A stretch of DNA of 64,000 bases from Magnolia sinica (GCF_029962835.1 NC_080591.1:43779501-43843500); one strand, 5' to 3'; counted from the stretch's first letter, positions 1 to 12,500 are shown. Numbers and translations: made by a program. Notes: generated by a model from the letters alone, not told the origin.

Positions 1-255
1 TTTTAGGGAGTTTTAGTTGAAGTTTGGTTCTAAAACTTCTTCCTAGGTTTGGTACCACTATTTAAAGGATTGTAAATTCATTTTTAATCATCAATGAATC
101 AAATTTTGAAATTCTAGAATTTATTTCTATTTCCTTATTTTCCCTCATGGATTCGAGGTATCTCTATGAGGAGTCCAGAAAAGCTCCGTGGATTCAGAGT
201 ATTTATCCCCTTGAGGAAGATGATGATCGACCACATCACGTTCATCCATGCGTCA
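1..255 (+). repeat. 5' LTR, 3' portion only
   Basis: This matches 3553-3818 with scattered substitutions; both share 'ggattgtaaattcattttta' and the segment around 'ctctatgaggagtccaga'. It ends near CA at 255, directly before the primer-binding-like site. The short ORFs here are LTR noise. Confidence 0.75.
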
Positions 256-1149
256 ATTGGTATCGAATCGAGGACTCCCATCATACCATTAGCGAAAAAC
301 AAAGGTATGGACCAAAATCTTGTGGACGTTTATTTAGGAATTTATTATCTTTTAGAAAGAATTGAAGATTTCCATTAGGAGAGTTAGTTAACCATGCAAG
401 GGTTGCAGGAAACTCTCTACTGTCTTGCAGATACACTAATTCCGCCCCTAGCCCAAGGCAATGTTTAGCTATCCATGGTTGGTGTACGGCACAACTCCAA
501 TTTCCATAAAGCACTACCAATGGTGAATTGTAGGGCTACCCTAAATTATTCAAGCTCTAGTGACAAGGACCTCGATGACGGCTTTACATGATGACCAATC
601 CATGGAGGCAATCGACTAGATTGTGTTGAAAGAGATTATTGGGGTAAGGTCGAACTTCCTAGTTTTAATATCTTATTACATATAAAAGAATTTCTCGACT
701 GGCTAGCCGAAGTAAAATGATATTTTGATTACATAGACATGTCGGAACATAAAAATGTGAAACTAGTAACGTTTAAATTAAAATCTTGTGCTTTTGGATG
801 GTAAGAGAAATTACAACTCTCACATGCCCAACAAAATAAGGCGCCCATCTGATCCTGGCCATGAATGAGATGTCTTCTTCAATCACAATTCCTCCTTAGT
901 GATTACGAGGAGGTATTATTCCAACAATACCAAAATTGCTGACAAGGGAATCAAATTGTCGCAGATTACATCGAAGAATTCCAGCAGTTGACAATATGGA
1001 ATGATCTGTTAGAAACTGATCGCAGAAGGTAGTACGATTTATAGGTGGGTTACAATCGATGATTTAGGACTATGTTCAGATGCACCAGTCAGGACCATGG
1101 ATGAAGCGGTTCAGTTGATAAGTATGGTGAAAATGCAGCTTGCAAGAGT

Positions 1150-1800
1150 CCCTACTCGACCTTATCCTTGTTGAGGTGTGGAGCCAGCACACCAAAGCGC
1201 TGCTCGACCAGTTGAGTGGGCTGCTTAACTCGTCGAGTGGCCTACTCGACCAGTTAAGGGCTTACTCGACTCAAAGTCCAGTGAGCAGGTTTTTAGGACT
1301 CGACCAGTTGAGGAGCCTGCTCGACTAGTAGAGGGTCCGCTCGACCAGTCGAGGGTTACACGGATTTTACACGAACTACGTAAATTTAAGGCAGTTTCGC
1401 AAGAGTGCAGAAGGGAAGTTGCTTAAACTATAAATAAGGGTTCCTAGGGCTATTTTAGGGTATTCTAAGGTGTATACAAAGGGTTTTTTATATACATCTA
1501 AAGAGAAAAGGGCTATCTCTATGCATGGGAGCATTAAGAAGGTTAGTATATTGCTTGTAACTTTGTTTTCTTCATAGTGGAAGTTTGCACCCATGGTTTT
1601 TTACCCTTATTGGGCTTTTCCACGTAAATTCTATCTTATGGTTTGTTAGTATGCTTTGATTCTACTTCTAGATTATATTTCTTCTTATTTATCATTTGTG
1701 GGTGAGACAGGAGATTGGATCTTGGTTCACTTACATTGTTGGCGTGCTGCACAACAATCCTTCTACTCAACCCCCATAATGGGTCCCACGTAGGATTTAG
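1150..1800 (+). mobile_element. Candidate solo LTR inserted in gag
   Basis: The gag reading frame stops making sense near 1180 and resumes near 1810. The inserted stretch ends with an LTR-like R/U5 region: 'gtggaagtttgcacccatgg', a pyrimidine-rich tract, 'ttttccacgtaaattc', and then 'ggcgtgctgcacaaca' near 1755. From memory this resembles the end of Tork-type Ty1/copia LTRs. No target duplication was identified and the edges are approximate. Its first part holds the TCGAC minisatellite listed separately. Confidence 0.45.
1195..1345. repeat. Degenerate minisatellite of palindromic CTCGACCAGTTGAG units
   Basis: About eight units built on 'ctcgaccagt(t/c)gag' recur every 15-30 bases, separated by short G/C-rich spacers such as 'tgggctgc' and 'gggcctgc'. 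Each unit is itself close to an inverted repeat (CTCGAC...GTCGAG), so the array can form a ladder of small hairpins on either strand. The 62-residue ORF over it is a by-product. Confidence 0.7.
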
Positions 1801-3088
1801 TACTGGTACGAGGAAAAGAACCAGTAAAAGGATGTGCTCAAGCTCCTACAACCGCAAACCGTGACATGAGGAGCGGCTCATCTAGGCCTCAACGTGTAGC
1901 ATCCACAACAAGGGGCCTCAATAAGATTTCAAATCCTTATGATCAGCCAAGCCCGAATACTTGTTACCAATGTGGCCAATCGAGCCATTTATCAAACACC
2001 TACCCTCAACACCCCGCAACCCACTTGACAATTAATAAAGGGGGCACTGAAGGTGATGTAGTGGAAGAAGACATTGGATTTTATGAAGATGAACAAACCA
2101 TTGAGGAATGAGCTGATGACGAAGAATAGGTAATCGAGAATCATGATGAGTCCTTGGTCGTAAGGCGATTACTGTATACTCCAAAGAATGAGTTGCATTC
2201 ACAGCAGCATAATATATTTAGTACACAATGTATCGTCAACAACAAGGTCTATTTTATAATCATAGATAGTGGCAGTAGTGAGAACATCGTCTTGAAAGTG
2301 ATGGTAGACAAATTATAGCTACCTACGACAAAGTATCTTTCTCCTTACTCAATTGGCTGGATAAAAAGGTGAATGAAACCAAGGTAACCGAACAATGCAA
2401 TATCTTTTTTTAATTGGTAAAAATTATAAGGATCAAGTACTTTTAATGTGGTTGACATGAAAGCATGTCATATGTTACTCGATTGACCATGGCACTCGGA
2501 CCGTAATGCGACCCACCGAGGATGAGACAATGTTTACGTCTTTGTCAAGGATGGTCAAAATATGATCATTGTCCCTATAGTGCCCGAGAAAAACCCTGAA
2601 GCTTCTAAATGTAGAAGAGCTCCCTCTTGACCATTCGAAATTTCGTGGAGGAATCCAAAGGAAACCGGCAAGGTGTACGCCGTGGTGATAAAGGACGAGG
2701 GATTGGAGCCCTTAAACATCGCCCCCCAAGTTTAAGGCCATTGCTAAAAGAATTCAAAAAAATCTGACCCAAAGAATTACTCGATGGATTGCCCCTCATG
2801 CGGGATATCCAACATCACGTAGACCTTGTCCCTGGGATAGCTTGCCCAACCACTCTCACAATCGGATGAGTTCGAAAGAATGTGAGATACTTCAGAGCCA
2901 AGTGAAGGAACTGATCCATACTGATCAAGACAAGGAGAGCATAAGTACATTTATTGTATCAACTCAAGAGCCAAATGCAAAGTACAAAGAAAATGCTTAA
3001 AAACATTGGTATCAGAAATTATTTGAGTACCATGAGCGAAGTCCCTTGAGTAACTCAAGGACGAGTTTTTTCAAGTGAAGGGGTCTAA

Positions 3089-3818
3089 TGTAGAACATGG
3101 CACAGATACATTCCTAGCATGGTTGGACCAAAAGAAGGTGAATCGTAAATTGTCCATAACATTTTATCCAGGTATCATTACAGGGCGCGTAACCTATCAA
3201 TATTTATTGAAACGGGCCATCGGAGGTGAACCGACCCAAAAGTGGGTCACCTCTATCCATTTCATCAGAAAATGCACACTTTGAACTCAAAAACAAAATC
3301 TTAAGGAAAAATTACTATTTTTAGTAATTTTGATTTTTTTTTTTTAATATTTTCTTATTTTTAGAGTTTTATATTTTCATCTTAAAAATAAAAATAAAAA
3401 ATAATAAAATAATAAAATAATAAAAAATAAAAATAAAAACACAACTTGTAATCATGTTAGGACTCTTCTAGAACAAGTTTATTTGAAATTTTAATTTTTA
3501 GGAATTAGGCTTTAGAAGAGTTTTACTAGAATTAGGAATTTTACCAATTTTAGTAGTTATGAATTTTAGGGAGTTTGAGTTAGATTTTGATTTTGAAACT
3601 TTATAGTATGTTTGGTATCACTATTTAAAGGATTGTAAATTCATTTTTAATCATCCATGAATCAAAATTTGAATTTTTAAAATTTGTTTCTATTTTCTTA
3701 TTCTCCCTCGTGGATTCGAGTTATCTCTATGAGGAGTCCAGAGAAACTCCATGAATTCAAAGTAATTATCCCCTTGGGGAAAACAGTGATCAACTTCATC
3801 ACGTTCATCCCTGGGTAA
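3089..3818 (+). repeat. 3' LTR of the Ty3/gypsy relic
   Basis: It begins TGTAGAACATGG just after a purine run and ends where it stops matching the left LTR. It is about 730 bp. An A/T-rich patch at 3340-3440 is made of aaata/aataat runs. Confidence 0.65.
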
Positions 3819-4769
3819 TTTTTATTGTACAGTTCTGCATGAAAAATATCCAGTGGTACCATTTCAACAAACAAGTGTCCACCAATCATATGTCAGGATT
3901 GTTTAACCAATATAATTTTCGGACTGTGTGATCACCAACAGTTGGCTCAACAATTTAATTGGTTTAATTTGATTTAATGGATGCCACTTGTTCGTTTTCA
4001 GATGCTGCGTATCAATCATCAAACCAGCCTAAATATCGTGTAATCTTAACAAGCATTACGTTGGGTAAATCATATACCAAAAATAGTATTGATCACGCAA
4101 CTGTGGCCAGAAAGTTAGGTGGAGAAAATGGATCCTCATAAAAGATTCGGACTGGATTCAACGACCCGGGGCGGCATGTGTCAAGAGACATTGGATAGAA
4201 GGCAAGCATGTCAGAGATGTAGAGATGCAGGCCCTTCATCGAGTAAAGATATATTGTGAATTGGCAAGGTAATATGGTCCGCTCGTCAATCAGGTCGAGC
4301 TCGTATGAACAAATGGGCAATTACAACCAAAGTCCAACCTTCCTAATTTAATACTCATCTTACTACCCTAATTTTTGCGTGCTCACAGCACGCACTAACT
4401 ATTGAACGACTAGGATCTCTTGACAGGTGTGCTCAAATGTTAAATCAACTTCCACTAACCGTTTTTCTTCTGGATTTATCTTCAAAATTAAATGAGGGAT
4501 TGGGATGGTCTTTGGAGTGCTTTTCGGGCTATGGCCCATCCAAAGTAAGGCTACTTGATAAGTGGATCATCTCATTAACCTTTTCCTACATGTATCAAAG
4601 TAACATTTCTATTAAACTAGAACGAGTGCTAAAATCAATCTCTCCCATTGCTTGGAAGGGTCGTGGCAGTGAAAGAATTTATGGACATTAAAATAAAGCA
4701 ATTCAAATTGAATTTATTTTTAGGCATGCATGTATAAACGCTCTTCATGAGTTAATGCGGGAAATGTCC
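3819..4769. other. Unassigned AT-rich intergenic DNA
   Basis: No coding region, RNA gene or clear repeat was recognised here. The short ORFs at 4093-4320 and 4437-4691 have no recognisable domain and look like chance. Confidence 0.5.
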
Positions 4770-5670
4770 TCACTTCCTGTAGCTTTTTGCTCAGTGGTGC
4801 TTGTTACGTTTGAGTTAGAATGTGAAGGTGGATCAAATTTAAAGATATATTTGACGTGGAGTCATCACTAGCTAAATACAGCTTTAGAATATACAGTCGG
4901 GTAGACAACATAGAACCGCTTAAAGATAGAGGAATTGTGAGACTCCATGACTCAAGTGACTCCTATAGTTAGTCTACACCATAGATTCTGAATAAGGGCG
5001 TCAATTACGGATTTTAAAAAAAAAAAAAAAAAATAGACATCATTTTTCACTCATGTAATGCACAGTCTCTACTTTATGAGATCTTATGAATTTTTTTAGG
5101 AATTTGAATATTCTTCAGTTTCACTACATTACACCATATTGAGCAAGGTATCAGGACCTCGAGAAATGCCATACTGCGAATGCAGGAAAGACCCTCACTT
5201 CCTCTAGCTTTCCGCTCCACTCATGTCACTTGTTATGTTTGACTTAGAATGTGAGGTTGACCCATATGTAAAGATATATTTAAATTAGAGTTGCTACTAG
5301 CTACATATAGCTCCAAATCTATGGTCAACCAAACACCATAAAACCACTTAAAGGTCGAGGAATCGTAAGATTCTCTACTATGAGTAATTAGGCAATTGAA
5401 ACCTCAGAATCTACGGTTAGCTAGACATCATAAAACCATTTAAATGTTGAGGAATTGTAATATTCTCTAACTTGAGTGACTCTTGTAGTTGGTTTACACT
5501 GTAAATTCCTAGTAAGGGCATCGGTTGCAAAAAAAGAAGGAATTATGCACCCATTTTTACCTTTGCAATACATGTCTCTACTTTACGGGATCATATGGAT
5601 TTTTTTATTTAAATAATCTTCAATTTCACTAAATTTTGCCATATTACATAAGGTATCAGGTCCTCAAGTA
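4770..5670. repeat. Two tandem copies of a ~430-bp repeat
   Basis: The stretch from about 4770 to 5160 recurs from about 5195 to 5670. Shared landmarks in order are 'cttcct(g/c)tagctt', 'ttgagttagaatgtga', 'aaagatatattt', 'agctacatatagct' or its variant, 'cttaaag', a poly-A patch, 'gtctctacttta', 'ttcagtttcact' and 'aaggtatcagg(a/t)cctc'. A shorter internal duplication of the 'accataaaaccacttaaaggt' part lies at 5330-5450. It is probably retroelement-derived, but no coding domain is visible. Confidence 0.6.
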
Positions 5671-5700
5671 GGCAAAGTAAAAAAAAATTAAAAATTAAAA

Positions 5701-5746
5701 ATTTAAAAAAAAAAAAAAAAAGAAGAAGAAGAAGAAGAAGAAGATA
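5701..5746. repeat. Poly-A / (AAG)n microsatellite
   Basis: A run of about 18 A is followed by about eight AAG/GAA triplets. Confidence 0.9.
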
Positions 5747-5919
5747 AAAAGTAGTGGAGAAGAAAAGTAAAGATGTGCATGTGGATGTTGTCGATGTTCT
5801 TGGAATGTGCGGAGTGGTTCACGATCTGATTTGAGATGTGTGAAAGAAAAAGGGAAACCAAATACCTTTTTTACTAAAAGGAATGGTCAGGTATCCTCGA
5901 TTCTCCTGTTGACACTGAA

Positions 5920-6235
5920 GGGCGGATTCCCGAAGAGACAGGAGATCGACTCTCGCTTCTTTCACCTGTAGCCTCAATTAAAGCCTTTCATAAAAGGGAT
6001 AAGAGGGTTTAGTATTTGACCAGAGTCGCCACTAACTAACTATTACAATTCTACAGTTGGTTAGATCCTATAGAAATGCTTAATATTGAAGACCCAAAAA
6101 TCCTTAACCCTAAGATTACTTTGAGTTTATGTTCTAGAGATTCTAAGTAAGGGACCGCAGTTACAAAGAGGGAGGGTGTTAAGCACTCACTCTGCCCGTA
6201 TGGATGTACGGTCTTTATTGCATCAGTTTAAAACC
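5920..6235 (+). mobile_element. LTR-like fragment
   Basis: The stretch around 'gagtcgccactaactaac', then 'gggaccgcagttacaaagag' and 'cactctgcccgtatggatgt', resembles LTR ends of large Ty3/gypsy elements that I recall from plant genomes. No partner LTR or internal domain was found next to it, so the family is an inference. Confidence 0.35.
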
Positions 6236-6571
6236 CGGAAGAAGCCATTACACACTCCGCACTCCACCCGTCGCATCCGACCCAATCCTTGTCAACAAAT
6301 GACCAAGATCAGCCCACCCATGGGCTCAGACTGTTGCAGATGAGACCCAGACTTCAGAGTCAGCTAGGATGAGAATGTGGTCTACAATTACATTGAGGAA
6401 TCAACTCCAATAACGTACGTGAGGAGTGGTTTCCGACGCACGACCGTGAGGTAACCGGCAACATCGGCACATGCACCATTCACGCCTAATGGCGGTGGTC
6501 ATGCCAAGAATCACGGATGCGATCACTCCAAACTAAAAGGTATAAAGAGGTAACATTTGGACAGGAACAGG

Positions 6572-6633
6572 TATGTTCAACATGTGAATTCGGAGACTTG
6601 GCATGTTCAACATGTGAATTCGGAGAATTCGAA
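6572..6633. repeat. 31-bp tandem duplication with palindromic core
   Basis: Two copies of a 31-base unit beginning 'atgttcaacatgtgaattc' lie head to tail. The core ATGTTCAACAT is close to a palindrome. It generates the repeated 'CSTCEFGDLA' peptide in an otherwise meaningless ORF. Confidence 0.85.
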
Positions 6634-6929
6634 TCACTTATCTCATATTGTCCTTTTGGATTCAATGTGGTTGGGAAGGGAATGTCCATTTCTCCCTAAT
6701 GAATTCGCCATTACAAAGCATCTCTACAAACTGGCGCATGTTGAAACTCAGTCTATCATAGAAAAAGCTAATCGCACACCATATTTCGTAGCCATGATGT
6801 GGGCAGGGAAGCAAAAGTTCCTTGAATCTTTCCCAATGCTGAAAAAAAAAATATTTTATCCTCCTTTCAGGAGAAGTTCATGATATTCCTCCTTAAAGTG
6901 TTGGTTTTTTAATCGGGAAAAACTTTTTT

Positions 6930-7230
6930 AGGAATCATCAGGTTATCACAGTCCATGTCAAGATGGATCTCGGCCTTAAGGAGTGTAGTCATGACTTGGC
7001 CCTCTCCTTTAAAGAGAATGGGAACAATTTTAGTATAATAACATCCTAGGAGACGCTGTAATGCAACGTGGCAATAATCTCATCAAATTCCTTTAAGTGC
7101 GGATATAGACTCTCAGAGTCAAGTCCATGAAAATTCGGGAGTAGTTGGAACACACCCAGTTTAAAATCTACATTTCTAGTATTTACTGGGAAAACCATGC
7201 AAGACAATGTGGTTGTTCTCACAGGTTTAG
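6930..7230 (-). pseudogene. Athila-like Ty3/gypsy gag fragment
   Basis: Read on the minus strand, this gives a broken gag N-terminal region with the usual landmarks in order: FKLGVFQLLPNFHGL, then ESLYPHLKEFDEII, then LKLFPFSLKERAKS and a W-less SLRPRSI segment. It lies just inside the primer-binding-like site of the Athila-like LTR at 7813-15048, on the same strand and in the expected order. Stops interrupt it and nothing of pol follows to the left, so it is a truncated internal region. The similarity was judged by eye. Confidence 0.6.
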
Positions 7231-7780
7231 GTAATCATGTAAAGTTCTGACTGGCGGGACATTGTGTGCCTCATTCTCATCGTGTACCGTTCTAACCAGC
7301 AATGTGTTATACATTTCATGCTCATCGTAATTTGGTTCATCATCATCCATAATTCCAGTTGAATCGGGAAATTTTAGGTAATTTCAATACGACAATAGGT
7401 GGAGAGTCCTTCAACCAGTCCTCCTTCACTTGGAAGTCGCAATGTGTGATCACGAACCCACTTAGGTATGAACACACATAAAACCCTAGTTTAAAAACTA
7501 AACCTAATTCCTACATTAGAAATAAAATCCTATAGCAAAGCAATTAAAAGGAGTGAGGAAGGATGTTACCAGAAAAAGAGACACAACTTGAAAGATTCTT
7601 ATAAAATAGACAGAAAATTGTTAATAACTAGGATTTTTTTTAAAAAATAGAGCTAATCCTAAAAATAAAAATTCTGGAAAAACCCTAAAACAAAAATAAA
7701 ATCTTAAAACAAAATCCTAGGTTAGTAAAAATAAAAATTAGAAAACTTAACCTAAAAAATCAAAACCTAAAGTGTTCTGC

Positions 7781-7812
7781 ACCTTCACTCCCTGATAACG
7801 ATGCCAAAAACT
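7781..7812 (-). promoter_or_regulatory. Primer-binding-like site of the Athila-like element
   Basis: On the minus strand, right after the LTR end (...TTGTCCAACA), the sequence reads 'agtttttggcatcgttatca'. This is close to the TTTTTGGCGCCGTTGCCGGGG primer-binding region I recall for Athila elements, degraded by transitions. Confidence 0.5.
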
Positions 7813-8447
7813 TGTTGGACAACCCCAAGTGCAAGGCTATGAAGTAGTATAAACTCGGTGAATCTGAGGTCAATTCACATGGACTGGGAAGAACCCAATT
7901 AGAACTAGATTAATTCTAAGATTAAGTAATCCAATAGAGTAATTAGTGAAATTGCATTGAATATGATACCAAGACAATGAGCAGAAGCTTAGCAGAGCTA
8001 TAGAATTAAGGTTGCCCTAGAGGGGGGATGATTAGGGCCAAATAAAATTTTGCCAATTAAAACTCAATTTCTTACTAAAACTAATATGCCAATTAAACTA
8101 AGCAAGCCAATTTAACACTAAGGCTTCCAAGCTAATAGTGGGTCCAATCACATAAACTAGTAAAGATATGCCGATTATGCAACCAGTTTATATATGACAG
8201 TGAGCTTATATGTGCATTACAAGTTAAGTGCCTAGTATACGATTCAATTCAAGCATTCATATGATTTACCTAATCAAACACATAATAATGTATGTAATTC
8301 ACAATCTCAAATACAAGCATGTAAAGTTATTCAGTTTTTCTACTCCACTCCCAATAGATGTACTCTCCCTAAGTGTACCGGTATTCACTATCAAAAGTTT
8401 TAAATTAGGTTCACCTCCAACCTATATAAGTGTACACTCCCATCGAA

Positions 8448-8651
8448 GGCCTGCACAAGGACTTACCCATGTACTAACCCGTATCAGTGGCCTACACAGG
8501 GACTTACCATGTACACACCTATGTCAATGGCCTACACAAGGACTTACCCACGTACACACCCGTGTTGATGGCTAACACAAGGACTTACACACATACTCAC
8601 TCGTGTCAGTGGCAATATGGTCTTACACAAGAACCTACGCAAATTTAGGTT
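8448..8651. repeat. 41-bp tandem array (~5 units) inside the Athila-like LTR
   Basis: Units start at about 8448, 8489, 8529, 8570 and 8611, a period of 40-41 bases. The shared text is 'ggcctacacaaggacttacc' followed by 'acacacccgtgt(c/t)(a/g)(a/g)tgg'. The last unit is diverged. It explains the 115-residue ORF at 8228-8575, which should not be taken as a gene. Confidence 0.85.
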
Positions 8652-11519
8652 ACAAAATCTGCACTCAACCCTACACGAGTATGTGGACTCTTATAATTTA
8701 ATAACTTACTTGTCAGATTGAGCCCCTTTTGTAATTCCTTCTTAGGTTGCTTGATCGATGCTCTCACGTGCTTCAATCAGTTCCTCGTATGCTCCCTCAA
8801 TCATTGATGTCGATGCTTACCAATGTATCAACTATAAGATCAATCACCTTGCATGCAATGCTCCATGAGGTGACCAAAGTGATGGGAGGATAGTGAAATC
8901 TCTTACAACTAATGAAATGTTGTAATCCTAAGGGATTCACATAGATGGGTCTTCTAGAGGATTTAGATAAAGGGTATACTAATAAGGTTGGGTCTAATAT
9001 CTAAAAAATGGTGGAGATTGAGTTCATCTTCAACATTGAGGTTAGAATCCTCATTAAAGTGGTAAAGCTTAAGAAGATAAATCAAATCTCATGGGATTAA
9101 AGGCTTAGGGTGTGAAATATGAGTAAGGATTCACCTAAACTTCTATTGCACCAAAAACCCATCAAAATACCCAAAGATCGGATTTTCTTTATAAATGAAT
9201 TGAGTTCCAACGGTCATAAAACGGGTAGAAATGGCTAGTTTTGGTCCAACTGAATAAGCCAGTGGAAAAATAGCGAAAGCTATTGGGATAATTTTTGGCA
9301 ATTTCGGTTGGACCGAATATGGTCTTCGATCACATCGAAGCCAACCGAATCACTCTCCAGTAAAAGCCGAATTATATGAATTTTAGGGCTTTATTAGTTG
9401 TCCTGTTTTGAACACTTTCGGTGGGACTGAATGGGGACTTGATGGGACTGAAGATTGCCTGAAATTATGCAGATTGTTTTCAAGCAACTTGGTACCTCTA
9501 AAACCAATCTAAGCATGTTCAATTAAGGATCCTAAGATTAAAGGATAATCAATAAAAGGTTTACCTATTAAGGTTAAGATCATCTAGAGGTTTAGGTTAT
9601 TTTGAGTTAAAGGTCAGGGTCACCAAGGTACCTCATATAAATATTCTTTACTCCTTGATACTTTAGGTCTTCATGTGTCTTTAGTCTTTAGCTTCCAATG
9701 GCTCAACTAATTCCTTGACACACAGACATACATAATTGACAAACAAGGTGCACGATTAAGTGCATTAACAATTAGGGTTGTGGAAATAATAATTAAAATC
9801 AACTAAGGATCCAAGGATCCACTTCTAATTCACAATGCCTAGCTTATCGATTCAATTTCGATAACTCAATTGGAATCGAATAAAGATTCATTCCATTCGG
9901 AAGATAAAATAGTTAAACCATACATAATTCTCCAAAAAAATATGAGTTTAATTAAACAATTCTCTCATGAAGCACTCTGTCATTGATCATAAGGAATTCC
10001 AAGCATCAATTGTGCTATAGTCTATAATAGATCAAGGAATTTTACAAATTAATACCTTTGCAAATCAAGCAAAGCAATTGCACTACTAAGCATCCAATGT
10101 ACCTGCAGTTCACAATGGATTAAAGCTCATACTACTCAAAAGCTTTTAAAGGAAAATTCAAACTAATTCAATTAAAAATCATCATTCAAACTAATATATT
10201 GAATCAAACAAACTAGAAAATCATAAACCAACAAAAGTTTTACCCCTTAGCCTTAGCTAAGAGACTAACAAGATATAGCTAACATCTTAAAACAAAAACA
10301 AAAATGGAAAACAAACTAGAAAACTAAAGAAGAAATCAAAAAAGGAAGGTGTCGTTAGTGCTCCACCTTAGCTCTCTCTCCTTTGAACCATAGGATTTGT
10401 TTTAGATGTGAAGTGTAAGACCCGTGTCCTAATCCGTACTGTTCCGTTAGCTTCCGTGGTCCTTCCGGTCAAATTCCGGCAACCTTCGCACCGTATTCGG
10501 TGTTTGTGCACGATCCTAAGCCAGGTCCCGCGCACCGACGTCGGCTTGGTCCGAAAGTTATATCATAGCGACCGCGTCGTCGCCGCGGTTCCAACGCCGT
10601 GACTTGCGCACCGAACCGATACCCAGGCAAGAAGATGCCGATCAGCGTTTATTCCGAAGAAACACCGCGCGTTGCGGATTTCGAGGGAATCTCTACAATT
10701 AGTCCCATCAATCAACCATTAAAGCATCCCATACCTTAAGTACAACAACCCATCTCCACCTTTTTCAAAAGTCCACCATTCTTTCCACCTCACCACTCCT
10801 CTTTCCCAAATTTCAACAACAACCATACACCTTTTTACAATTTTTCAACCCAAACCATCCCCCATTACTCCATCACCCATCATTCTCTCTTTCTCTCTCT
10901 CTCCCTTACAAGTCTCTCTCTCATTTCAACTCTCCCATAGCAAGTCCCATACGTTTGAGTCCCCCATGGTGAGAAAATTTTATTTGTGAGGCCCACCTTT
11001 CCCACCCCTTCATCTCTCATCTCAACCATCCATTTCTCATCTTCCTCCATCAAAGAGGAGCTCAAGGAACTAAGGAAGCCAAGGGAGCAAGAAGATCAAG
11101 CGGTGGGTGTGTGGATAGGAGCGTTTTGATGGTTTTAAGATGGGCCAAGTGAGGCCAACCGATCAATGGTTCGGATCTCACTTTGGACCCTATGATGTGG
11201 CCAAAGGCCCACTTGGATCATCATGATCATTCCATGATGGGGCCATTCCCCATGGACCCCATCATGATGTTTACCTTCTTGCATATTTAGGGTCATCTAG
11301 ACCGTCTGATTTAGTGGAGAAGGGATCTCTACCGTTGAATTTTAATTTAATGGGCCCGCATGTAATGGGACCCACTTGATGTATGATTTAGTACAAGGGA
11401 GGGCCCATAGTGCCGGGGTCCCTCCATCACGCGGATCTCACCCTTTATCTCTCTCTATCCCTCTCTCTTTTTATTTTATTTTATTTTTAGTCTTTCCTTT
11501 TTTGTGATGATTATGAGGT

Positions 11520-12375
11520 TAGGTGGCCCACTTGAATGGACCCCACCATGTAGTATGTATTGTATTTGAATGGGGCCCACCTTATAAGTATAGTACCCTC
11601 ACCATTCACCATGAGGTGGCCCACTTGAGCAAGGCTTCCATGCGTGTGCAACGTCCAGGGACGCTAGACGCCACTGGATGAAATATATATATATATATAT
11701 GTTAGCTTGTCTCCAAGTGGGGTGGTCCATTCATGTAGGCCCCACCTTGATGCATGTATTCAATCCACGCCGTCCATTCCCTTGTCAACCCCCTTTCATG
11801 CGTTGAACCGAAAAATAAAGTCAATCCGAGGTTCTGGCGGGCCACACCATATCAAATGATGGTTTTCACCATTGAAACCTTCCCTGACTGTCTATACGGC
11901 GAAATATGTCCAATATTGAGTGGGACCACACTGTCCAAACGTGGGATCCACAATGATGGATGCATTGTGTTCACGCTGCCTCCAGCAGCAATGCTGCCTG
12001 GACGTTCTGGGAAAGGCCACCTGTATGAGGAGAAAACACGTGTATCAGCTTGATTTTTACAAGCTAGTGAGTCCCACGCGTGTGGCCCCACCTTGTACCT
12101 GTATACCATCTAAGTCGTTCATAGGGTGGGCCACCCCCCTGACATGGGCTCACCCCAAAAATCAGCTTAATCTAAGACTCAGGTGGCCCACACCGTAGGA
12201 AACAGTTGGAATGAGCCCCTACCTTTGAAACCCTTTTCGGGCCCGCAGAAGTTTTGGATCAGGGTGAAATTTGTTTTCACCCTTCATCTGGGCCCATGGG
12301 ACCTCATCAACGGGTTGGATGAAATATAAACATTACGGTGGGCCCCACATGGAGCCCACATGGATGTATGTGTTT
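11520..12375. repeat. Dispersed GTGGGGCCCAC foldback repeats within the solo LTR
   Basis: At least two partial copies are visible. One is at 11735-11945, with 'ggccccaccttgatgcatgt' and 'atccacgccgtccat'. The other is at 12075-12375, with 'tggccccaccttgtacctgt', 'cttttcgggcccgcagaagt', 'gttttggatcagggtgaa' and 'gggttggatgaaatataaac'. They share order and text with the copies at 27.6-29.3, 35.6/40.7 and 59.8-60.2 kb. Confidence 0.6.
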
Positions 12376-12464
12376 CAGTACACCGTCCAGGCGAGCCCCC
12401 TATGATGATTGTGTGGGGCCACTGTGATGTTGGGGCCCTGATGCGTGCGTGTGTGGGTTTGTAC

Positions 12465-12500
<36 letters not shown>

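Larger units (their letters stand above)
840..2900 (+). pseudogene. Ty3/gypsy gag-protease remnant
   Basis: At 880-1140 a gag core can be read with stops (DYEEVLFQQY, then VADYIEEFQQL and AVQLISMVKMQL). After an insert, 1866-2111 encodes a gag tail with a damaged zinc knuckle, CYQCGQSSHLSNTYPQH, where the last Cys of CX2CX4HX4C is a Tyr. Around 2220-2300 is a protease-like active site, IIDSGSSENIV. Near 2460 follows KACHMLLD with 'PWHSDRNATHRG', the usual region after gypsy protease. Around 2770-2880 is the spacer that normally leads into reverse transcriptase (LLDGLPLMRDIQHHVDLVPG). Reverse transcriptase, RNase H and integrase are missing. Many stops and frame changes show this is not expressed as protein. 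Confidence 0.75.
1..3818 (+). mobile_element. Ty3/gypsy LTR retrotransposon relic (5' LTR cut by window edge)
   Basis: Bases 1-255 and roughly 3553-3818 are the same sequence in direct orientation, so they are the two LTRs of one element; the left one starts outside the window. A primer-binding-like stretch beginning TGGTATCGAATCGAGG follows the left copy at about 257. A purine run (gaagggg) precedes the right copy. Between them are decayed gag and protease pieces in the order expected for Ty3/gypsy. The internal part is only about 2.8 kb, so most of pol is deleted, and stops and frameshifts are everywhere. The element is dead. An unrelated LTR-like insert sits inside gag. The gypsy assignment rests on the protease-linker sequence and the text before the missing reverse transcriptase. 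Confidence 0.75.

Noticed and set aside
8228..8575. 115-residue ORF as a gene
   Set aside because: Its C-terminal half is translation of the 41-bp tandem array and the rest is LTR sequence.
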